DNA of 44,056 bases, from the IMG/VR virus record IMGVR_UViG_3300025011_000011, positions 1 to 44,056 of that record; one strand, written 5' to 3'. A program made the position numbers and the translations under genes. Every line of letters begins with the position of its first letter. Position 1 is the first letter of the stretch. Positions 25,246 through 32,532 of this stretch are shown one piece after another. The notes below the pieces were generated by a model, which was not told where the DNA came from, ran no database searches, and saw nothing but the letters and a program-made list of their open reading frames with translations. Origin of the DNA: a virus.

Positions 25246-25420
25246 TTCTATATTGTTAGTTTATTCTTAAAAAAATACCATTTTCCTTTACTTGTGATAT
25301 GAATATCAAAAAATATAAGACGTATCATTATATTTTTATTATAATATGAATAAATAAATAACTTAAACAAGATGTGATATATCTTATTCTTAAATGATAG
25401 TTTTTTAAAATATTCGCTCA

Positions 25421-26713
25421 TTAGTATTCAATATTAAATTCTTCAAATTCTTCTTCTTTTGTTTGTATTTGGCTTCCTTCTGCGTAATATTTTAACATAT
25501 CTGCAGCATGATTTGTCCAATCTTTCTTTTCTTTATCTTTAAATTCTCCTCTTTTCTCATCCCATTCTTTCTGATACTGAGAAATTGCATCTATAAACTG
25601 AGAACAATTGTCTTCATCTATGTACAACTGAGGAAATATCATTCTAACAGCGTTAATTCCATCTTGAAAACTCTGTCTTTCTACTATTTCTCCTCTTAAT
25701 CCAAGAGAATCAGCTGTTTCTAAACGAGTTTTCCCATTAGATTCTCTTACTGCAAAATCATGTGGAAACAGATGAGCTTCGTAAACGTAAGGTTTATCAA
25801 ATAAAACTCTTGCATAATGATCCATTCCTTGCCCAGAATTCTCATAATAATCTATCATTCTTCTCTCATTTCCTACGTGTTGGAAGAATCCTATAGCTGT
25901 GGAGTCATTCATTCCCCAGTCCCATGCTGTAGTCACAGTCAAAACTGGCTCATGAGGCACATTCTTTATTCTTTTCTCTTTATAAGCTCTAGCTAATTCT
26001 TCTCCATAATAAGAACCCTTTAGACTAGATTCAAAACTACATTCAAATTCTTGGTTATATTCGTCTTCTGTCATATTCTGACGTGCCTGTATTAAAAATT
26101 CCTCACTTAATATTCCTGTTTCAGATGCACCAAGCTTGACACGAAGCCAACTCTGTTCTATAATGTCTCTTTCTTCTTGCGTCTTAGCCAACCACTTCTC
26201 TTCTGGAAATCCACAATACTTGAAAAGTCTATAAAAGTCATTCTTACCCTTAGGTGTTCCAATCCATATAGCAAATCCATTGTGGTCAGCTAGAGCTGGG
26301 AGGATAATTTCCGAATAAATATTCGATGGCTGTTGGGAGTATTCGTCAAAAACAACTCCCCAGAGTCCGATTCCTCGAAGAGAGTCTGGATTATCCGCTC
26401 CGTAGAGGGTAATTCTGCTTCCATTTGGGAAATCACATCTAAGTTCTGCTTCGTTAAATTTGGTATGTGGGATGTTTTGTGCATACTTCTTTAGAATATC
26501 CCAGGCTACATTCTTAGCTTGACGATAAGTTGGCGCTATATAGGCGTATCTTTGGTCTTTTTCTTGATTCCTAAAACATTCTCTAATTAGGTGGTTTAAA
26601 GAAGCTACAGTCTTTCCACACCGTCTGTGCAGAACCAAAACTATTCTTTTCTTTAAACTGGTATGAAAGGTGGTTGCCCAATCTCTTTTCTTGTAAGGTA
26701 TCTTTATATCCAT
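25421..26713 (-). CDS. terL: Terminase large subunit
   Basis: 430 aa. ATPase: Walker A-type LHRRCGKTVAS (Lys 34), Walker B VVFDEYSQ (119-126), coupling motif WIGTPKGKND. Nuclease: TAWDWGMND (Asp 264) and a downstream acidic MLKYYAEG segment. It powers DNA packaging and cuts the concatemer. It is preceded by a 380-bp gap after the small subunit and followed by a 175-bp AT-rich gap before the portal gene in which I see no certain promoter. Confidence 0.9.
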   Translation of the reverse strand: MDIKIPYKKRDWATTFHTSLKKRIVLVLHRRCGKTVASLNHLIRECFRNQEKDQRYAYIAPTYRQAKNVAWDILKKYAQNIPHTKFNEAELRCDFPNGSRITLYGADNPDSLRGIGLWGVVFDEYSQQPSNIYSEIILPALADHNGFAIWIGTPKGKNDFYRLFKYCGFPEEKWLAKTQEERDIIEQSWLRVKLGASETGILSEEFLIQARQNMTEDEYNQEFECSFESSLKGSYYGEELARAYKEKRIKNVPHEPVLTVTTAWDWGMNDSTAIGFFQHVGNERRMIDYYENSGQGMDHYARVLFDKPYVYEAHLFPHDFAVRESNGKTRLETADSLGLRGEIVERQSFQDGINAVRMIFPQLYIDEDNCSQFIDAISQYQKEWDEKRGEFKDKEKKDWTNHAADMLKYYAEGSQIQTKEEEFEEFNIEY

Positions 26714-27094
26714 TTCGTTTAACTCAATGTTATATCCATTTCAGTGTTCTGATATGCTCTCAGCGCTTCAGAATTGAGCTGTATGAGGTTTTTATGCTTA
26801 ATGTGTAGTTCTTTGCCTATTGTCTTTTCTTTATACCCAAAAACTTAACTTTTTACTCCCAGTTGGACATAGGTTAGATTATACATTTACAGCACAACGC
26901 TCGCCTCCCCCTCCCCCCTTCTTGCTTCTTGTGTGTGTTGTGTGTTGTAACACTCTTTTATGTGTGTAATGTTTTTAAGGCTTACATAAGCCACTTGGTG
27001 TGTTGTGTGTGTGTTCTATTCTAATGTCGCACATTATCTATTGTCCGACATTGTTTTGTTGTATGTGTTCTTTGTGCTTTACTTAAGCCCTTAG
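26714..27094 (-). other. Intergenic region between terminase genes, with GC island and inverted repeats
   Basis: No convincing gene. Contents: a C-rich tract at about 26905-26918 (G-rich on the minus strand), an isolated GC island in AT-rich DNA; T/G-biased tracts with TGTGTG runs; an inverted repeat AATGTCG (27023-27029) / CGACATT (27046-27052); and GGCTTACATAAGCC. A 13-bp GAAATGGATATAA repeat flanks the terL start. Candidate packaging (pac/cos) or replication site, since such sites often lie in or near terminase genes. Confidence 0.4.
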
Positions 27095-27445
27095 TTACTC
27101 TTCCCACTTAACAACCATACTGTTGTTCTCTGTTGGTCTACCATTTAACAGGTTCTGAAGCTTCTTCAGTTTGTCTACGCTTTCAACGTGATCACGATAA
27201 GTACCTTTTAGTTTCTTAGCCTTGATTTGCTCAATACTATCTGCTATAATGTCATCTAGTTGATCTGTAAAACTCTTAATCTCGCTTATGTAGGCTTTGT
27301 TTTGTGTTACACGCTTCTGTTGTGTTCTTGCTGTATGCTTACTGTAACCTACCTGCTTCATTGCTTGGGTGATGTTTGGTAGTTCATTATTATTTATTTG
27401 TTCTATAACCTTTTGGGCTACTGCTTTAGCGTTGCTGTTTCTCAT
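27095..27445 (-). CDS. terS: Terminase small subunit candidate
   Basis: 116 aa. NITQAMKQVGYSKHTARTQQKRV (about 24-46) is a helix-turn-helix of the type found in small terminases, followed by a coiled helical oligomerisation region. First gene of the minus-strand block, directly before the large subunit. It should recognise the packaging site and regulate TerL. Confidence 0.7.
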   Translation of the reverse strand: MRNSNAKAVAQKVIEQINNNELPNITQAMKQVGYSKHTARTQQKRVTQNKAYISEIKSFTDQLDDIIADSIEQIKAKKLKGTYRDHVESVDKLKKLQNLLNGRPTENNSMVVKWEE

Positions 27446-27471
27446 ATTGTTTTTTTATTCTCTATATGTCA

Positions 27472-27487
27472 ATTATACTTAAACCCC
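27472..27487 (-). repeat. 16-bp control repeat, copy 1
   Basis: ATTATACTTAAACCCC on the plus strand; read on the minus strand GGGGTTTAAGTATAAT, which ends in a perfect -10 box TATAAT 27 bp before the small terminase ATG. An identical copy lies at 27700-27715. The shared upstream GGGGTTTAAG could be an activator site of a late promoter lacking a standard -35. Confidence 0.55.
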
Positions 27488-27699
27488 AGAAATGCTGTAT
27501 TGGTTTGTATTAACTGTTATTTGGTGTTTACAGTCTTTTGTGTTATAATATAGGGGTTTAAATTGAGTTGTAAGGTGTTTTAAGTTTTAAGTTGATACTC
27601 ATACACCATTAAAGTGGTGCAATGTTGTTAGTGTTGTGTTTTGTGTGTTTGGTGTGGTTTAAATATATCTTTATATATATGTTCTTTACCTATATACTT

Positions 27700-27715
27700 A
27701 TTATACTTAAACCCC
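27700..27715 (-). repeat. 16-bp control repeat, copy 2
   Basis: Identical to 27472-27487 and in the same orientation. It contains TATACTTAA on the plus strand (the extended -10 of this phage's early promoters) and TATAAT on the minus strand, so it could serve either direction. Confidence 0.55.
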
Positions 27716-27744
27716 CGACTGTGGATAACTTTTTATTTAAACGC

Positions 27745-27773
27745 TTGACAAGTTTTTATCTATATGCTATTAT
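27745..27773 (+). promoter_or_regulatory. Sigma70-type promoter of the first early operon
   Basis: TTGACA (27745-27750), 17-bp spacer, TATTAT (27768-27773). The transcript would begin near 27780 and pass through the nested hairpin at 27796-27827 before the 44-aa gene and the amidoligase gene. Confidence 0.8.
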
Positions 27774-27795
27774 TGATGTGTAAGTTAATAATAAT

Positions 27796-27827
27796 CTAGT
27801 TAAACCGCCAACAGGCGCAAACACTAG
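27796..27827 (+). ncRNA. Nested hairpin in early leader (copy 1)
   Basis: Outer stem CTAGT/ACTAG, internal loop TAAAC/CAAAC, inner stem CGCC/GGCG with AACA tetraloop. Same layout as 27973-27998 and 30871-30897. Lies just before the ATG at 27840. Confidence 0.5.
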
Positions 27828-27839
27828 ACAAAAAACAAA

Positions 27840-27974
27840 ATGAGAATAAAAACGTGGCGCGAGCTACAACAAAAGGAACGGGCAGAGTATGTTTATTTAA
27901 CTTGGTTGCTAATTGCTCTAATGGCAATAGGTATACTGGGGAAAAGTGAAGTTTTATCTTTAATCAATAACTAG
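27840..27974 (+). CDS. Tiny single-pass membrane protein
   Basis: 44 aa. Charged N-terminus (MRIKTWRELQQKERAEY) then a hydrophobic helix LTWLLIALMAIGILG. First gene of the early transcript. Such early membrane peptides are often exclusion or membrane-modifying factors, but no family is recognised. Confidence 0.6.
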   Translation: MRIKTWRELQQKERAEYVYLTWLLIALMAIGILGKSEVLSLINN

Positions 27975-27998
27975 CGTAACGCCTTTAGGCTAACCGCT
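27973..27998 (+). ncRNA. Nested hairpin before amidoligase 1 (copy 2)
   Basis: Outer stem AGCG/CGCT, symmetric internal loop TAAC/TAAC, inner stem GCC/GGC, tetraloop TTTA. It ends 7 bases before the ATG at 28006, a place where it could affect ribosome access. Confidence 0.5.
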
Positions 27999-28005
27999 TA
28001 AACTT

Positions 28006-29364
28006 ATGGAAAACAAAACTTGTTCAAATTGTAATGGAACTTTTGAGGTTGATGATATGGTGGTTCACAATGAAGATATATATTGTGAAGATTGTTTTAA
28101 TTATTTATTTACTACCTGCAGTATCTGCAATCAAACAATCTCAAACGATGAGTCGCACTATATTGATGATGAGATGTTTTGCGATAGTTGTTTTGATAAA
28201 AACTATTATGCTTGTGATGATTGTGGGGATATTGTTAAGCTAGAAAATACTAACGAAGTAACAAACGAAAAACTTGTTTGTAATAGTTGTTTTGATAATT
28301 ACCGAGAATGTGGCTCGTGTGGAGATTGGTTTGATTATAACGATAGTGGCGGTTATTGTGAAGATTGCGACCAGTATTATTGTTGTGATTATTGCCACTC
28401 TTGTGATTGTGGCACTAGTAATGATAATGAAAGAAAGATTAATTTAACTCCCATCACTGGCAGTGATTTTGGCGAAATTGTTAAAATTGATACGCTAGTA
28501 GGTGTTGAAATAGAGTCGGAAGATGGTAATTTTGAAATTGCACAAGAAAAATTACTAGATTGTTGCGGTTATAGTCCCGATGGTTCGCTTGATAATGGTA
28601 TGGAAGTACAAACACCACCAGCCAGCTTAAACGAATTAGAAAGAATAATTAATCATACTTGTAAAGTTCTTACTGATAATGAATTTGTTGTAAATAGTTC
28701 TTGTGGGTTGCATATTCACATCAACGCCAACAACAGCAGCTGGAAACAGGTTAGGAATTTTCTTTTAACTTATCTAATGTTTGAAGATGTTATCTATTCA
28801 TTTTTGCCACCATCTAGAAAAAATGGAACTTACAGCAAACCGCTTACTAATGATTTTAGTCAATTAAAACTTTTAAAGATTTCAAGTTTTAATGATTTTG
28901 AGGCGTATTGGTATGGCTCGGTTGCTGATAATATTGCTGATTTTTCTTACCGCGAAGCGTCTAAAATATGTAACCCATATCAAAACGTGGAAGAATTTAT
29001 GTCTGCCAGGGAAAAACTAGAAAAAGAATGGAATAAAAAGCGAGGCAAAGACTACCGCAAAGATTTAAAAAAGGATAAGTGGAATAATTCCAGATACTAC
29101 GGGGTTAATTTGCATAGCTTCTTTTTTCGTGGTACTGTGGAACTTAGACACCATAGCGGTACACTAAATCCCATTAAGATACTAAATTGGATTCAATTCA
29201 ATCTAGAACTTTTTAACAGATCTAAGCAACTAAATAGATCTTTACTTTTAAAAGCTAAGCAAGGAACTGGCAGAGATGCAATTGAGGCTATGTTTAATAC
29301 TTTACATTTAAGTAATAAAGAGTATTTCTTGGCTAGATTTGACTTTCTAAACAGAATAAGATAA
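28006..29364 (+). CDS. Amidoligase (ATP-dependent COOH-NH2 ligase) with N-terminal LIM-like zinc array
   Basis: 452 aa. Residues 1-136: about five treble-clef/LIM-like units, each CxxC...CxxC (CSNC, CEDC, CSIC, CDSC, CDDC, CNSC, CGSC, CEDC). Residues ~160-450: Amidoligase_2 family signatures GVEIE (166-170), DGS (192-194) with Glu 200, CGLHIH (233-238), and VELRHHSG (378-385). The family forms amide or isopeptide bonds with ATP; the substrate here is unknown. The next gene is a class II glutamine amidotransferase, which would supply ammonia or handle a glutamine substrate. A second such pair follows at 31540-33288. Confidence 0.85.
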   Translation: MENKTCSNCNGTFEVDDMVVHNEDIYCEDCFNYLFTTCSICNQTISNDESHYIDDEMFCDSCFDKNYYACDDCGDIVKLENTNEVTNEKLVCNSCFDNYRECGSCGDWFDYNDSGGYCEDCDQYYCCDYCHSCDCGTSNDNERKINLTPITGSDFGEIVKIDTLVGVEIESEDGNFEIAQEKLLDCCGYSPDGSLDNGMEVQTPPASLNELERIINHTCKVLTDNEFVVNSSCGLHIHINANNSSWKQVRNFLLTYLMFEDVIYSFLPPSRKNGTYSKPLTNDFSQLKLLKISSFNDFEAYWYGSVADNIADFSYREASKICNPYQNVEEFMSAREKLEKEWNKKRGKDYRKDLKKDKWNNSRYYGVNLHSFFFRGTVELRHHSGTLNPIKILNWIQFNLELFNRSKQLNRSLLLKAKQGTGRDAIEAMFNTLHLSNKEYFLARFDFLNRIR

Positions 29365-29396
29365 AAATAAGAATAATTAACCTAAAAAATAATTTT

Positions 29397-30326
29397 ATGT
29401 GTGGACTATTTGGCTATATAACTAATAAAGATACTATTTTAACCGCAGAACAGCGCAAAAAAAGAACTAGAATTGCTATTGCGCTAGGTATTTCAATGGA
29501 AACAAGGGGAGAAGATAGCACTGGTATATCTTTGATTGGTAAGAAGTATGATATACTTAAAGCAATCAAGCCAGCGAGTAAATTTTTGCCAAAGATTAAA
29601 AATTCTTTTAATTTCAAACATAATTTACTAATTGGACACACTAGATTTGCGACTATTGGAGCTATTACTAATCGCAACGCCCACCCATTTTTAATCAATA
29701 ACATAATAGGAGCACACAACGGATCAGTAGATAACTATTTAACCTTTGACCATAAAGGAGAAGTCGACAGCGAGGTTATTTTTGCAGAACTAGGTAAGCA
29801 GAATAACGACTATAAAAATGTGTTAAAGCGTCTAAGTGGTTCGTTTGCCTTAACTTGGTACAATGTAGGAATTGAAAAGCTTTTTATTGCTAGAAACACT
29901 AACCCACTTGCTACCGCCTATATTAAGGAAATAGATACTATTTTCTGGTGTAGTGAAGCTGAATACTTAAAGCCAATAATATCTACACAATTTGACCTCA
30001 AAAAGGTTAAAATTGACTATCCGTTAGCTGATTATGTGTATGAAATTGATTTTAGTTTAAAGATAACAAAGAAAAAAATATCTTTTGCTGCTAGAGCTTA
30101 CGCTGGAAATTACTACAACAACGGGCACTATAACGATTATGATTTCAAAGAAGAAGAGTTAAGCGGTGTTGATGATTTTGAATATTGTGCTTACTGTGGA
30201 GAGCCTATCAACGAAGACGAAACTAATTTTTTCAGTGATGAGCTTGATTGCTATTTTTGCCCATTTTGTGCTGAAGCTGCAAGTTATGATGGTGCTAATG
30301 TAGTTCCTATAATTCTAAATAAATAA
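29397..30326 (+). CDS. Class II glutamine amidotransferase, partner 1, with zinc-binding tail
   Basis: 309 aa. N-terminal nucleophile Cys 2 (MCGLFGY), RGEDSTGI (37-44), HTRFATIG (81-88), HNG (107-109) and VDSEVI (123-128) form a complete GATase-II active site. The C-terminus has a LIM-like Cys cluster (YCAYCGEP...DCYFCPFC) like that of its amidoligase neighbour, suggesting the two bind each other or a common partner. It hydrolyses glutamine to release ammonia; used with the ligase it would permit amidation of a carboxylate. Confidence 0.85.
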   Translation: MCGLFGYITNKDTILTAEQRKKRTRIAIALGISMETRGEDSTGISLIGKKYDILKAIKPASKFLPKIKNSFNFKHNLLIGHTRFATIGAITNRNAHPFLINNIIGAHNGSVDNYLTFDHKGEVDSEVIFAELGKQNNDYKNVLKRLSGSFALTWYNVGIEKLFIARNTNPLATAYIKEIDTIFWCSEAEYLKPIISTQFDLKKVKIDYPLADYVYEIDFSLKITKKKISFAARAYAGNYYNNGHYNDYDFKEEELSGVDDFEYCAYCGEPINEDETNFFSDELDCYFCPFCAEAASYDGANVVPIILNK

Positions 30327-30330
30327 ATAT

Positions 30331-30480
30331 ATGAAGCGACAAGCTATTTTAAGCCTTAAAAGGTTTAAAGAATGGAAAAAGAAATGCAGTATTGATTTTT
30401 TAGAAGCTAATAAGCGCAGTATAAACAGCATAGAGCGCCAACTAGAGAATGAGCTAATCAATATAATAACAAAAATATGA
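30331..30480 (+). CDS. Small basic helical protein
   Basis: 49 aa (MKRQAILSLKRFKEWKKK...), Lys/Arg-rich N-terminus and helical C-terminus. It starts five bases after the amidotransferase stop, so it is in the same operon. No family recognised. Confidence 0.5.
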   Translation: MKRQAILSLKRFKEWKKKCSIDFLEANKRSINSIERQLENELINIITKI

Positions 30481-30533
30481 GTATTGAAGACTACATCTTG
30501 GAGATGTCAACTATGGGAACGATGACAGACTAA
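30477..30533 (+). CDS. Possible 18-aa micropeptide
   Basis: The ATG overlaps the stop of the preceding gene (ATGA) and encodes MSIEDYILEMSTMGTMTD. The coupled start is the only support; it could be chance. Confidence 0.25.
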   Translation: MSIEDYILEMSTMGTMTD

Positions 30534-30541
30534 CTATCTTT

Positions 30542-30569
30542 TAGCACTTGCAAGCGATTGTGAGTGCTA
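30542..30569 (+). other. Hairpin with GNRA-type loop
   Basis: TAGCACT (30542-30548) pairs with AGTGCTA (30563-30569); an inner CAA/TTG closes a GCGA tetraloop. No T-run follows, so it is not a terminator. It lies 37 bases before the start of the 67-aa gene. Confidence 0.5.
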
Positions 30570-30605
30570 TAAAGGTCGCTAGAATAATTTTAAAACTATA
30601 ACAAT

Positions 30606-30809
30606 ATGGAATTGATGATATCAGCACTAAACCTACAACTTAAGAGCGTAGAAAATCAATATCTCCCCTATAATTTTGAGTACAAGATTATGCGAAATAC
30701 CGTCTTAGAAATAGCTACTGCTCTATTGATGTGTGATATAACTTCTTCAGACGCTCGCATACTTAAAAAATTTATTACAGACAATCCAATATCAATATTT
30801 GAAGATTAA
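30606..30809 (+). CDS. Small hypothetical protein
   Basis: 67 aa, mainly helical (LMISALNLQLKSVENQ; NTVLEIATALLMCDI), acidic C-terminus. No family recognised. Last gene before the intergenic control region with its own promoter. Confidence 0.5.
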   Translation: MELMISALNLQLKSVENQYLPYNFEYKIMRNTVLEIATALLMCDITSSDARILKKFITDNPISIFED

Positions 30810-30816
30810 CTAGTAT

Positions 30817-30845
30817 TTGACAACTAGCTTTTAATCTGATATACT
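30817..30845 (+). promoter_or_regulatory. Sigma70-type promoter for a short RNA
   Basis: TTGACA (30817-30822), 17-bp spacer ending TGA, TATACT (30840-30845) followed by TAA. The only thing before the next terminator is a ~77-nt non-coding stretch. Confidence 0.85.
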
Positions 30846-30851
30846 TAATAT

Positions 30852-30928
30852 ACAACCTAATAACTTAACACGTTAAACCCCGAAAGGGCAACTAACGCCA
30901 ACAGGATCACTAACAAAGTGGTCTTTTT
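30852..30928 (+). ncRNA. Small non-coding RNA candidate (~77 nt)
   Basis: Bounded by a perfect promoter and a terminator. Contains a nested hairpin at 30871-30897 (CGTTA/TAACG outer, CCC/GGG inner, GAAA-type loop), the third copy of the structure seen at 27796 and 27973, then the terminator stem. No start codon with a credible frame. Could act in trans, or be an attenuated leader. Confidence 0.6.
30905..30928 (+). terminator. Terminator of the small RNA
   Basis: Stem GATCAC/GTGGTC (6 bp, one T-G), loop TAACAAA, then TTTTT (30924-30928). Flanking CCAA/TTGG may extend it. Confidence 0.75.
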
Positions 30929-30950
30929 GGCTTTCCTATTTATGATCTAT

Positions 30951-31017
30951 GTTAACATTGATTTGAACTAGTTAACATAAAACCAAGAACTTGACACGCA
31001 ATTAGAGTCCAGGACTC
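30951..31017. promoter_or_regulatory. Possible operator region
   Basis: Two copies of GTTAACAT exactly 20 bp apart (30951 and 30971), each with a palindromic GTTAAC core, then a perfect GAGTCC-A-GGACTC inverted repeat (31005-31017). An orphan TTGACA is at 30991 without a matching -10. A further imperfect palindrome GTCTTTAC...GTAAGAC overlaps a TATAAT near 31066. The 320 bp between 30810 and 31130 otherwise holds no gene. Confidence 0.4.
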
Positions 31018-31099
31018 CGAACATTTTTTATTCAAATTTTAAATTTACTGGACTGTCTTTACGTATAATGTAAGACAGCAAATTTTCTATTTTTATGAT

Positions 31100-31123
31100 T
31101 TTTTAAAAACCAAAAACATTGGT
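31100..31123 (-). terminator. Terminator of the mini-metallopeptidase gene
   Basis: Minus strand ACCAA/TTGGT stem with 5-base loop followed by a T-rich run, just downstream of the gene's stop codon. Confidence 0.6.
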
Positions 31124-31130
31124 CGGGTTT

Positions 31131-31385
31131 TTATTTTAGCATTTTATTATCTTTTAGTACAGCATACAGTTGTTCTGCTAAAGCATCCACCATTGTTTCG
31201 TTTAACTGACTATTGAGTTGATGTATAATTTCGTGAAAGAGTGTGGCTTCTTGTTGACTAACCTCTATTTTATTTGATATCCAAATTTCATTTTTATCTC
31301 GTCTTAATTGTCCACATTCGTCAATTTCCTTTATAATAACCTTTATTTTGTGTCCTCCGATAGTTAGGTTATTTGGTATTTTCAT
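31131..31385 (-). CDS. Small zinc metallopeptidase-like protein (HExxH)
   Basis: 84 aa from the ATG at 31385 (a TTG four codons earlier is also in frame but less likely). TLFHEIIHQLN contains the zincin HExxH motif, followed by ETMVDALAEQLYAVL supplying the likely third ligand Glu. Preceded by WISNKIE-type strand. This is a compact family common in tailed phages, related in pattern to SprT/ImmA-type peptidases. Encoded against the surrounding early genes; it could cleave a regulator. Confidence 0.75.
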   Translation of the reverse strand: MKIPNNLTIGGHKIKVIIKEIDECGQLRRDKNEIWISNKIEVSQQEATLFHEIIHQLNSQLNETMVDALAEQLYAVLKDNKMLK

Positions 31386-31390
31386 AATAC

Positions 31391-31419
31391 TTGACAAGAT
31401 TAAAATTTAGGAGTATACT
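31391..31419 (+). promoter_or_regulatory. Sigma70-type promoter of the second amidoligase operon
   Basis: TTGACA (31391-31396), 17-bp spacer, TATACT (31414-31419) followed by TAATATATGG. Same 16-base -10 region as the minus-strand promoter at 3496. It overlaps the start of the metallopeptidase gene on the other strand. A ~115-base leader precedes the ATG at 31540. Confidence 0.9.
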
Positions 31420-31539
31420 TAATATATGGGGTAGAGTAAACTCAATTATTTATTTGGAGCATATTACTCAATTCCTTAGATACGGACTGATGTACTCGCA
31501 TAGCGGTATAATGGTTCTATAACAATTAATAAAATAAAT

Positions 31540-32514
31540 ATGAACAATTTTTATGATACTTTTAAGCTAGGTATAGAGGTAGAGGGAGAATTCTTTTCTG
31601 ATTGTCCAGAAATTGGATTATCCCATTGGACAGTTGATGAAGATGGATCTATGGATGAAATTGGATTTAAAAATCTAGATACATTTTGCTGGGAACTTCA
31701 AAGTAAAGTAATAAAAAGTGAAGAGGATGAAAAAGAAACACTTAATGATTTGTTAAAATTATTAAAAGTTAAATCTGGATTTGGAAGGGAAATAATTGCT
31801 ACAAGAAACAATTCTTGTGGAACACATATTCATTTCAGCTTCAAAAAAGTAAGCGACCACCTACTTTATCTTTTCGATACTATTGAATTTGAAAAATACT
31901 TCTTTAAAAGATATTTATCATTTTTTAAGAATCAAAAATTCATTTCTAGGCTTGAAAATAAGTATTGTCGTGCTTTTGCTAGTAGAGAAAGTGGTAAATT
32001 TAACTTCTCACTATTAGATATTGAAAATAAGAAAAAAAATAGAGATAAATATTTTTGGCTCAACGTTAGATCTATTTCACAAGGTACTGGTATTGAAATT
32101 AGGGTATTCCCACACATGCAAACAATATCTGGAATAAAAGAAGTGATTGAGTTTACTAAATCTGTTGTTAATGGATTTTATAATCTAAAGACAACACCTA
32201 AAAAACTTAAACTTATAAATTTTTTCTTTAACAATATTTACAACAAAAGATTTGATGAGAAAAAACTTTCAGATCAAAAGCAAATAATATTCAAAGGTCT
32301 AGATATTAGAGATTCTTCTGATATTTCTGGAGATGTTATGATTATGCTATCTAAATGGGCTATTAAAGCCCCTAAAACAATAGCTCCTACTAGAAGACAA
32401 CGTAGACGAGAGCTATCAATTGAGACACATGATAGTGGATACAGCGTGGAATATATGGCTAATAATATTATAGGTCAATTTAACACTCCAACACGTCTTA
32501 GAGCACCATTTTAA
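31540..32514 (+). CDS. Amidoligase 2 (COOH-NH2 ligase)
   Basis: 324 aa. Shares the amidoligase signatures with 28006-29364: GIEVE (11-15), DGS (35-37) with Glu 52, CGTHIH (93-98), GIEIRVF (184-190). It has no zinc-finger region, and sequence outside motifs differs strongly, so this is an ancient paralogue or an independent acquisition, not a recent duplicate. Its own promoter lies at 31391-31419; the next gene is again a class II amidotransferase. Confidence 0.8.
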   Translation: MNNFYDTFKLGIEVEGEFFSDCPEIGLSHWTVDEDGSMDEIGFKNLDTFCWELQSKVIKSEEDEKETLNDLLKLLKVKSGFGREIIATRNNSCGTHIHFSFKKVSDHLLYLFDTIEFEKYFFKRYLSFFKNQKFISRLENKYCRAFASRESGKFNFSLLDIENKKKNRDKYFWLNVRSISQGTGIEIRVFPHMQTISGIKEVIEFTKSVVNGFYNLKTTPKKLKLINFFFNNIYNKRFDEKKLSDQKQIIFKGLDIRDSSDISGDVMIMLSKWAIKAPKTIAPTRRQRRRELSIETHDSGYSVEYMANNIIGQFNTPTRLRAPF

Positions 32515-32532
32515 TTAATAAAAAATAACTAA

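Larger units (their letters stand above)
27446..27839. promoter_or_regulatory. Divergent control region between late and early blocks
   Basis: About 390 bp without a gene, separating the divergent blocks. It holds two perfect 16-bp copies of ATTATACTTAAACCCC (27472, 27700), a TATAAT at about 27545, an AT-rich stretch (27655-27705) and the plus-strand promoter at 27745. AT richness, repeats and position also make it the best candidate for a replication origin. No replication protein gene was found to support this. Confidence 0.5.

Noticed and set aside
25246-25420. Promoter for the portal gene in the AT-rich gap
   Set aside because: TATAAT-like sequences are present, but no -35 at an acceptable distance; AT-rich sequence makes such matches common.
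30991-31019. Promoter at the TTGACA of 30991
   Set aside because: No -10 box occurs 16-18 bp downstream; the place is occupied by a palindrome.
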